Shown piece by piece: positions 44,561 to 64,000 of a stretch of DNA of 64,000 nucleotides. How positions within the stretch are numbered: the first letter of the stretch is position 1; every line of letters starts with the position of its first letter. Location of the stretch: assembly GCF_949987515.2 (NCBI RefSeq), contig NC_082694.2:11339958-11403957 (forward strand). The letters run 5' to 3'. The notes beneath the pieces were generated by a model that worked only from the letters and a program-made list of their open reading frames with translations, made no database searches and was not told the DNA's origin. The translations under genes were made by a program, and so were the position numbers. This DNA comes from Delphinus delphis (Eukaryota > Chordata > Mammalia > Artiodactyla > Delphinidae).

Positions 44561-45199
44561 AGTGAGTCCTTTCCAGAGTTGTCAGGGTAGGTAGGACTCC
44601 TCCGTCTTCTGCACCTCGTCGCAGGCCCTACCCTGAGCAGGGGAATCGGGGGTGGGAATCAAGGCTTCCTGACCTGAGGGCTCTGAGTGCAGTGAGGCCA
44701 TCACGTGTCATGTCATGTGTCACATGTCAGCGTGGCAACCGAACCTGGCCTGGGAGGGCCCTTTCCTTGGTCTGAGGGTGACCCCTGGTGTCGGAGCAGA
44801 GCGAAAGCTTCAGGGCTGGGACTCTGGGGCCGGGCTGGTTGCATGCCTGACTCCCCACTGACCATGCCACCTCCGGGCTCTGCTTCCTCACCTGCAAACT
44901 CGGGGCAGGTAGCACCTCCCTCCCAAGATTGTGTGGACTGGGGCGGGGAATGCTGACTGGGCTGTTCCAGATGGCGCTTCCTGGTTTGAAACCTGGAAGG
45001 CTGATGTTTGGCGTCAGGGTTTGGGATTCCATTACCACCACGATTCCCAGGAGGTGGGAGCCTTGCTGACCCGTCTGATGGGATTTGTGGAGTCCTGCCA
45101 TCCATCCAGACCTCTCTTATTTCTTTGTGTATTTAACATTTATCATTATATAAAGGATTAGGTTAAATATGCTGAGTGACAACTTAATGTTTTTAATTT

Positions 45200-45544
45200 G
45201 AAAATATGATGGGCATTTTTAAATTAGAAACCATGCGGTCACTGTAAAACATTCAATACAGAAATATAGTAAAAAGTCAAAAGTTGCTCTTTATTCTTCC
45301 TTCTCCTCACCCCTTCCCCTCTCATTCTTCCACTCACAACCTGACACCCCCTTTCCGGTGGGAACTGCTGAGTTTGTTCTTTTTCCTTCTGGAACTAAAT
45401 GGATATCATGCATATTAATATATAATCATTTTTTTTATCATAAGTGGGATGTCATGACATTTATCATATATAGCTCAAGAACTTGCTTCTTTCACTTACT
45501 AGTAATTGTTTCATGTTGAGATATAGATATAGAGACAGATATAG

Positions 45545-45575
<31 letters not shown>

Positions 45576-45660
45576 TGTCAAGTGTTCCATACCATTGATG
45601 TTTCTTGATATGGAGGAATTCACATATTCATGGACCTGTATGTTGTTCCACGTGTTCAGT
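45200..45660 (-). mobile_element. Old L1 fragment with (AC)n
   Basis: Inverse L1M-like text (GAACTAAATGGATATCATGC, TCATAAGTGGGATGTCATGA). An (AC)n run lies at 45546-45572. Confidence 0.4.
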
Positions 45661-47589
45661 GTTAAACGATAGTGGAGGAAACTTTGTTGTGTAATTTTTT
45701 CTCAAGTGTGAGCCCTTCAGTAGGAAAGTCTCGGGGTCAGATTCTTGGGGTCCGGTTACCACTGTCCTGCAACAGCCCCCGTGGCCACCAGGGGGAGCCA
45801 GCACCTCAGCCGCTGCACACAGTCCAAGGGAGGGGACAAGGGGCAGGAGTTGTGGCAGCATTGCCACTTTTCTCCAGGTCTTTCTTCTGCCTTTTAGGGG
45901 ACTAGTCACCCCGACATTTTGGCCCATGGGCTCCCAGCTGGACACTTCATTCCTCAGTCTCCCTGGCAGGGGGATGGGGCAACATGATTGTGTCTGCCCC
46001 GTGGGCTGTGAGCCCAACTGGGGTCCACACCTCGCAGGTCCTGCCCGTGGGAACGATGTCCACCTCTGCTGAGATATGACAGCAATCAAAACATCCTGGA
46101 AGCCTTCTGTTGAGGACGGCAGGGTCGGGGCCAGTAAAGGATCGCCCATCCCAGACTGTAACGTGAGATCAAAATCACTTGTGTCTTCTCTAAGCTGCCC
46201 TGTGTGGGTTCTGTTACCGGAGCTTAGCCTGCCTGCAGCCTGACCAATCCAGAAATGGGTTCATCTGAACCATTCGGAATGGAACCAACGGGACAGATGG
46301 ACTCAGTGGAGGGATGAGGTAAAAGGAGGACCAGGGACACTGACTCCTGGGACCAGTGGCAGGGAAGCAGCTTTGCAGGTGTGTTTGCATATCGTGCTGA
46401 TGCCCATGCATCTTGGAGCATTATTTCTGATAGGCCCGGGCCACACTTTTGGTGTCTCAGGTGCGTCTTATGAAAAAATACATTTTAGAACCATTGCCTT
46501 AGACACAGATATAATCCAGGGTGAGAAGGCACTGGTAACAGGAGTCTCTGAGTCTCTGGAGTAACCAGCCTTGTTCTTAGCTGGGACTTAGCACGTGGAG
46601 CGGGGCTGCTGAGAATGAATGGGAAAGGCCTTGGCCTGAGTAGGTATTAAATCAGAACCTAGGCTGAATCTAGCTGGTGTTTGGGCACTTAGGATGAGCT
46701 GGGCCCTTGCTCAGCTCTGTCCCTGGGGAAACTCCATCTCCTTAGTGGGTGAGCTGGACGTTTCTTTGCCTTCCAACTCTGATGTCTGTGGCATCCGTCT
46801 CGGTGGCCCTGTAGATGCAGAGCTTATTTCCTTGTGCAGATGAACTGTGTGTTTGTGTGTATAATTTATAATGAAATGTAGATGATCACTGTAGTTTGTA
46901 CCAGGAAATGGACCAAGAAACCCACCTACTTTCCTGAAGTGCTTAAAGCAACTTCTTTCATTTGGATGGAGCCTTCCTCCCTGGGGACAAGGCTGTTGCT
47001 TAGGAAATCTGACTGTGAAGTTTATGTAAGCGGAGCCCTTGGCATAGACTGGACACCAGATGGGCAGCAGCAGTGCTGAGATGATGCTGGTCAGGTTGAA
47101 GTTGTTGGTGTGAATGGCATAGAAGGTATCTTGGGTGCGATAGGAGTTGAAGATCCAGTAACAGCAAACGGGCTGGCGGGGACGCAGGATATGTTGACAG
47201 GGGCTGGAAGCCGAGGCCAAGTGTCCTCTCTGCCCAAGACTGAAGGCACCCACAGCTGCCTTTCATGGATGGACACATTTCATTATTAGTTTAGTAAAAT
47301 AGCACCCTTATCTACTTTAGTCTTGTTTCCTTTGAAAACAGACATTTTCAAGAGGAAAAATTTTAAAATCCCACAAATCTGGCTTTATCAATGCTCACTT
47401 TTGACACTTTAAGAGTATATTTAATGTTGGTTTGTCTGATGAGGTCTTGTCCCTGGATCAACTTCCTTCCAATTTCAGTGTATGTGTAATCAATCGCATA
47501 GGTTACGTTCTTTATTTTCAAAATAAAGCATATTTGGAATCCCATTCTATTAATTTATCCTGCAGACACATTTGTATCTGCAGTCACTT

Positions 47590-48760
47590 TTTTGTAGCAA
47601 TAAAATTGTGAAACTAATTGTCTCTAAATAGAGAATTGTTTAACTAAAATATGGTACATTCATATAGGGGAATGGCATATAGCTGGTCCAATACAGATGA
47701 AAAGAGGGGCAAGAAAACTGAAATAATGTTATGATTCACACTTGCAAAAAGAAATGGATGGATACTTCTTCAACGTGATTAAAAAAGGCTACCTCAGGCC
47801 AGCCTCATGAGCTTACTGGATAAACATGGGAGGAGCTCCTTCTAAAGCAGGAGACAGAGACGTCCAGCACCATACCTGTTTAGCCCTCTTCTCATGGTCC
47901 TGGGCAATGGCGAAGGGAAGAGAAAAATCACCAGCGAAAAACTGGCAAAGATATAAAATAAGCGGCATTTTCATAGTGATGGTTATTTACTTGGAAACTT
48001 CAAAAGAATCAACTGAAAAGCTTTTTATATAAATCAGTAGTCTTCATATAGTCAAAGTACCAGCTAGAAAAAACAAGAAAAAGTGACATCTGATTTAAAA
48101 CAACCAAAAGTTTAGTCTTTAAGTATTTAAATCAGTACTAATATTAAAAACATTAGAAGACTCTTTTCTTATTCTCTCAATCGAAGATGGCATTTTAAGA
48201 TGCAAAAGCCAAAAAAGCCTTTAAAAAACTTTATAAATCAGAGTACGAAACAAAATTAAAAATCTTCATGTCAACAGAAATCTTAAGAGACAGACGACCA
48301 ATTGGGAGAAATACAAAGGGGTCCTACAACTTAAACTGAAAAAGAGCAATCCCAAGTGAGAAACTGACAAAGGATAGAGTTCACAGAAAAAGAAAAAAAC
48401 ACATAGCTCTTGAATATATGAATATATTTGGCCTAATTCAGAAGAGAATGCAAATGAAGACCACAAGGAAATACCATTTTGTCACCTGTCAGAGTGGCAA
48501 GGGTCAAAGAGCCTGACGTGTCCTGTTGGTGGAGGTGTGGGGACAGACTCTGATCCGTGCTGGCACAGCCCTACAGGGGGATTATCTGCAATACTGAGAC
48601 AAAATTTTAAATGCCCTCACCTTTGACCCAGCAATTTTGCTTCTAGGATTTTACACTACAAGTTATGGCTATATATCATACAACCAAATAGTACACAGCC
48701 ATCACAAGAATGAGACCATTCTATATGTACTTACATTCTCCACCATACATTAGGTGAAAA
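47590..48760 (+). mobile_element. Old L1 fragments
   Basis: AAAATATGGTACATTCATAT near 47648, and the GAAATACCATTTTGTCACCT to TGACCCAGCAATTTTGCTTC order near 48470-48640, match L1 ORF2 and 3' UTR. Many stops. Confidence 0.5.
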
Positions 48761-49343
48761 AAAGCAGAATTATGCTAGCTTTGTCAAAAAACATTATATA
48801 TATATATATATATTTATTCATGGAATAATTTTTGGAAAGGTCAGAAAACGTGGGCTGAGGTTGTCTCTGAAATGGGGAACCTGGTGGCTGGGAGTGAGGG
48901 TGGAAGCGGAAGCCAGTCACTGTGTCTTCTTGAACTGGGTGTCCCTTCACATTTGTCTTCATCACGTGCTAAGGGAAGAGGGAGGGATAGAGGAGGGAAG
49001 GTCAATTCAGGTTATAGGACCCTTCCAGCTTGAAGTCAATAAACGCTAAGTTGGCTGCTATAATTTCAGAGCTAATTAATGATGCATGGAGCTTACATGA
49101 TTATTTTCAAGATCTGAGATATTCTTTTGAATCATGCTTTTAAAAAACAAAGCTTAAGATTTATACCTGCAATATTTCCCATGGATAGCAATGAAGAACA
49201 AGTATAATAAAGGACAGGCACATTCAATTCATAAAAACATTAAGTCTGCTAAATACATTTGGGGCATTTTTATTTTACACAAATATAAACCCCCAAATTT
49301 AGAAAAAAACAAACAAACCTGACTTGGCTCTTTTTTGGCTTAC

Positions 49344-49490
49344 AGTGAACAGGTCAGTGCTTAAAAAGTGCTTTTAGAGAATGTTCTCTTGCCGATTACT
49401 CTCATGAATGCTCGCATCCCAAGAGCTGCCCAGTCAGCCTGCTACGCAGGGATGTTACTGTGTTGTGTATTTTGTTGAAATATTTGTAAC
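49344..49490 (-). pseudogene. BUB1: Degenerate tandem copy of the BUB1 3' end
   Basis: Aligns to 49576-49722 at a constant offset of 232 bases with almost no gaps, roughly 65% identical by eye. Shared blocks include CTTTTAG, AAGAGC, AGCCT and TTGAAATA. The source segment spans the last codons, stop and proximal 3' UTR of BUB1. The copy lies beyond the likely BUB1 poly(A) site and has in-frame stops. Confidence 0.7.
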
Positions 49491-49499
49491 AACTATGTC

Positions 49500-49624
49500 C
49501 CAGGGATATACTTTGTGGGCTTTATTTTTAAGAAACATTTACATAAACAATAAATGTGGAAACATCAAGGTTCAAAGTGAGCAGGCCAGCATTTACAAAG
49601 CGACTTTTAGGGAGTGTCCATATT
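49500..49624 (-). other. BUB1: BUB1 3' untranslated region with poly(A) signal
   Basis: About 125 bases following the TAA at 49625-49627. The + strand TTTATT at 49521-49526 is AATAAA on the gene strand, so cleavage near 49500 is likely. Confidence 0.55.
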
Positions 49625-61513
<11,889 letters not shown>

Positions 61514-61965
61514 CTGGATGTGTTAAAGGGACAAGATAAACACACATGATTACAAGCTTTATTGGGTTTGAACACATAAAAATCCCACAAAACAGTTTCC
61601 TTTTCATTCTAGGAGATTTCAAAACTGCTTCACAAAGAGTTTATTAAAGCATTTTCTTCATACAAACAAATATATGCAGATACACAGCTCGTACAATATG
61701 AATAGAAATAAAATAAAAAACGTGGTAATATATTAAATAGGTGAGGTGACACATTGGATATTCTTTAGTAGGAGATGTTGGTAGGAAAGGGTTTATTTTC
61801 TCAAGTTGTCTTCTAAGCATCACTACTGTAATAGGGACTGAAGATTTTATTCCAAAAATGGTTTCTTTTATAACACTGAAACAAACAGAAAATGTCAGCC
61901 ATAGTCCAACAACCGAACACCAGTACATTTCTACACACGCACGCGCACACACACACACACACACA

Positions 61966-62930
61966 GTCGATTCTCATTCCTCAAGGATTCCATACCTGTG
62001 AATTCACCTACATGAAAATATTTATTTGTTACCCCAAACAACACTCATGGTGCTTTTGCTGTCATCTCAAGACGTGCAGAACAATGAAAAATTTGAGTCA
62101 CTCAACATTTATGTTCCCAGGTGAGGTCGAGCAAGGTGACGCTCTGCCTTCTCATTTCGGCTCATACTGTAAACAGTGTCCTTTCACAGTATAGTTAGCG
62201 ATGTGGGGTGTTTCTTTTTCTTGCATTTTTGTGCTTTTAGTTGGTGATTTAGCTGTTTAACTGTTCCCCAAGTGCAGTGCTCAAGTGCTGTCTAGCCTTC
62301 CTAAGTGCAAGAAGGCTGTGACGTGTCTTGTGGAGAAAATATGTGTTGGATAAGTTTTGTTCAGGCATGGGTTACAGCGCTGTTGGCCATGAGTTCAATG
62401 TTAATGAATCAATAGTATATATTAAATAAGTGTTTTTTTAATATAAATTTATTTATTTTATTTATTTCTTTTTGGCTGTATTGGGTCTCGTTGCTGCACA
62501 TGGGCTTTCTCTAGTTGCGGTGAGTGGGGGCTACTCTTCGTTTCAGTGCGCGGGCTTCTCACTGCGGTGGCTTCTCTTGTTGCGGAGCATGGGCTCTAGG
62601 TGCATGGACCTCAGTAGTTGTGGCTCGTGGGCTCAGTAGTTGTGGCTTGCGGGCTCTAGATCGCAGGCTCAGTAGTTGTGGCGCACAGGCTTAGTTGCTC
62701 CGTGGCATGTGGGATCTTCCCAGACCAGGGCTCGAACCCGTGTCCCCTGCATTGGCAGGCAGATTTTTAAACACTGAGCCACAAGGGAAGCCCTAAATAA
62801 GTGTCTTTAAACAAAGTGTTGTGACCACAGGCCTGTAGGATCCTAACTGTGTATTTCCCCTAGAAGCAATGGGTCAGTATTTGCTAATTCAGTGTTTGCA
62901 GTGATTTTATAGAAAAGAACCAATGCAAAT
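61966..62930 (+). mobile_element. Tigger-like DNA transposon relic split by a SINE
   Basis: CAGTCGATTCTCATTCCTCA at the 5' end, pogo-type transposase text such as GCGCTGTTGGCCATGAGTTC and AATGTTAATGAATCAATAGT, and GTATTTCCCCTAGAAGCAAT near the 3' end. No intact reading frame. Confidence 0.7.
62430..62795 (-). mobile_element. Long CHR-1-like SINE
   Basis: Inverse copy with AGTAGTTGTGGCTC units. TAAATAAGTGT is duplicated at both flanks within the Tigger relic. Confidence 0.92.
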
Positions 62931-63099
62931 AACACGTTTGGACTGTACATACGTCTCCACACACATATTCTCTCTGCACCTTTAGATCCACATATCTACA
63001 AACAGATGCACGAGTATATATTTTTATACAAATGAATTCATGCAACTTCATGTTGCATTTTTTACTTCTTGACACAGGCATTTTCCTACCATGAATTTT

Positions 63100-63870
63100 T
63101 AAAATAATAAACTAATTTTGGAATTTAGATTTAAAGAAATGTCACAGAGATAAAAGAGAATTCCCATATGTTCCTCACCAATTTCCTCTAGTGTTACCAC
63201 CTCACATTAAAGTGGCTCTCTTGTCAAAACCAATAAACCAACCTTTGTCATATTACTACTGACTAACCTCCAGACCTCGTTTGGATTTCGCCAGGTTTTC
63301 CACAAGGCCCCGTGTTTGCTCCAGGATCCAATCGTGGACACCATGCTGCATTAGTTGTCAGCCTCCTTACTCTCTTCTCTGTGACACTTTCTTAGTCTTT
63401 CCTAGTTTCCTAAGACCTTGTCGGTTTTGAGGAGTACTGGCCAGCTATTTTGTAGACTGTCCCTCAATTTGGGTTTCTTTTTTTTTTTTTGTGGTACATG
63501 GGCCTCTCACTGCTGCGGCCTCTCCCGTTGTGGAGCACAGGCTCCGGACGCACAGGCCCAGCAGCCATGGCCCACAGGCCCAGCCGCTCCACGGCATGCG
63601 GGATCCTCCCTGACCGGGGCACGAATCCACGCCCCCTGCATCGGCAGGCGGACTCTCAACCACTGCGCCATGAGGGAAGCCCTGGGTTTCCCTTGTTTTC
63701 CTCCTGGCTAGACTATGAGTATTGGTTTGGGGAGAATATCACAGAGGTGACCCTTCTCCTCCCATGACATCACCATGTGTCATCACGGGTGACGTTAGCC
63801 TGATTATTTGGGAAAGGTGGTGTCTGCTGGGTTTCTCCACAGTTCTACTGTGGATTTTAATGCTGTACAC
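63100..63870 (-). mobile_element. Old L1 fragment split by a SINE
   Basis: Inverse L1ME-like text: TTCCCATATGTTCCTCACCA, TTTCCTAGTTTCCTAAGACC and CATCACCATGTGTCATCACG. Confidence 0.6.
63478..63682 (-). mobile_element. CHR-2-like SINE
   Basis: Inverse copy with T-run start, ending GCGCCATGAGGGAAGCCCT. TTGGGTTTC-like duplication on both sides. Confidence 0.88.
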
Positions 63871-64000
63871 CATTTAATCCAGTGGATGTGTGATGAAGTG
63901 TAACAATTCCCTTGTTCTTAGATATTGAACATATTTCCAATATTTTGTATTACAACAAAACAGATGTGTTTCCAAACCCATGTACATTGCTACTAGAAAC

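Larger units (their letters stand above)
43871..49499. other. Intergenic region between TPCN3 and BUB1 3' ends
   Basis: Holds a SINE, old L1 pieces, an (AC)n run and the degenerate BUB1 tail copy. No gene is supported. An open frame of 180 codons on the - strand at 46711-47253 has no recognisable homology, splice context or promoter. Confidence 0.6.
61514..64000 (-). other. BUB1: BUB1 intron continuing past the right edge
   Basis: Holds a (CA)n run (about 61940-61965), a Tigger-like relic, two SINEs and an old L1. No further BUB1 exon is recognisable. Confidence 0.7.

Noticed and set aside
46711..47253. Open frame of 180 codons on the - strand between the two genes
   Set aside because: No family recognised, no promoter or splice context, and a composition that drifts along its length. 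Could be a retro-pseudogene, but I cannot support a source.
61644..61964. - strand frame containing KETIFGIKSS, considered as a further BUB1 exon
   Set aside because: It does not match the BUB1 segment expected upstream of the SPIEEK exon. The frame runs into a (CA)n repeat and lacks a fitting donor.

Overview
This is mammalian nuclear DNA, almost certainly from a cetacean. It carries at least 18 tRNA-derived SINEs of the CHR type: short CHR-2-like copies, long CHR-1-like copies and shorter related copies, several nearly undiverged with clean target-site duplications. It also has artiodactyl-type L1 3' ends, and MIR, L2, MER5, MaLR, mariner and Tigger relics. The coding DNA is split into small exons with GT-AG, GC-AG and one AT-AC splice site.

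Layout. Bases 1-5400 are intergenic and repeat-rich (LTR fragments, L2, SINEs). A CpG island at about 5420-6420 holds the putative promoter and first coding exon of TPCN3 (two-pore channel 3), on the + strand. Its 19 coding exons run from 5779 to 43512 and join in phase into an uninterrupted 772-codon reading frame. It has two six-transmembrane domains with complete S4 segments, pore loops and an EF-hand-like linker. TPCN3 is known to have decayed in humans, so an intact copy is notable. Bases 43870-49500 are intergenic, with old L1 fragments and a degenerate tandem copy of the end of BUB1. From 49500 to past the right edge lies the 3' part of BUB1 on the - strand. Its last eight coding exons encode the C-terminal kinase domain, with all catalytic motifs present. 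The two genes are tail to tail.

The genes are not functionally linked. TPCN3 encodes an endolysosomal or plasma-membrane cation channel; BUB1 encodes a spindle-checkpoint kinase.

Most unusual observations: a 101-base AT-AC (U12-type) intron in the pore region of TPCN3 domain II; GC-AG introns in both genes; a Gln in the domain-II selectivity filter where TPC1 and TPC2 have Asn; a CLEAR-like TFEB motif in the TPCN3 promoter; a U6 snRNA/L1 chimeric retrosequence; and a 232-base-offset degenerate duplication spanning the BUB1 stop codon. I found no new multi-gene system. All annotation is by eye; repeat family names and boundaries are approximate.
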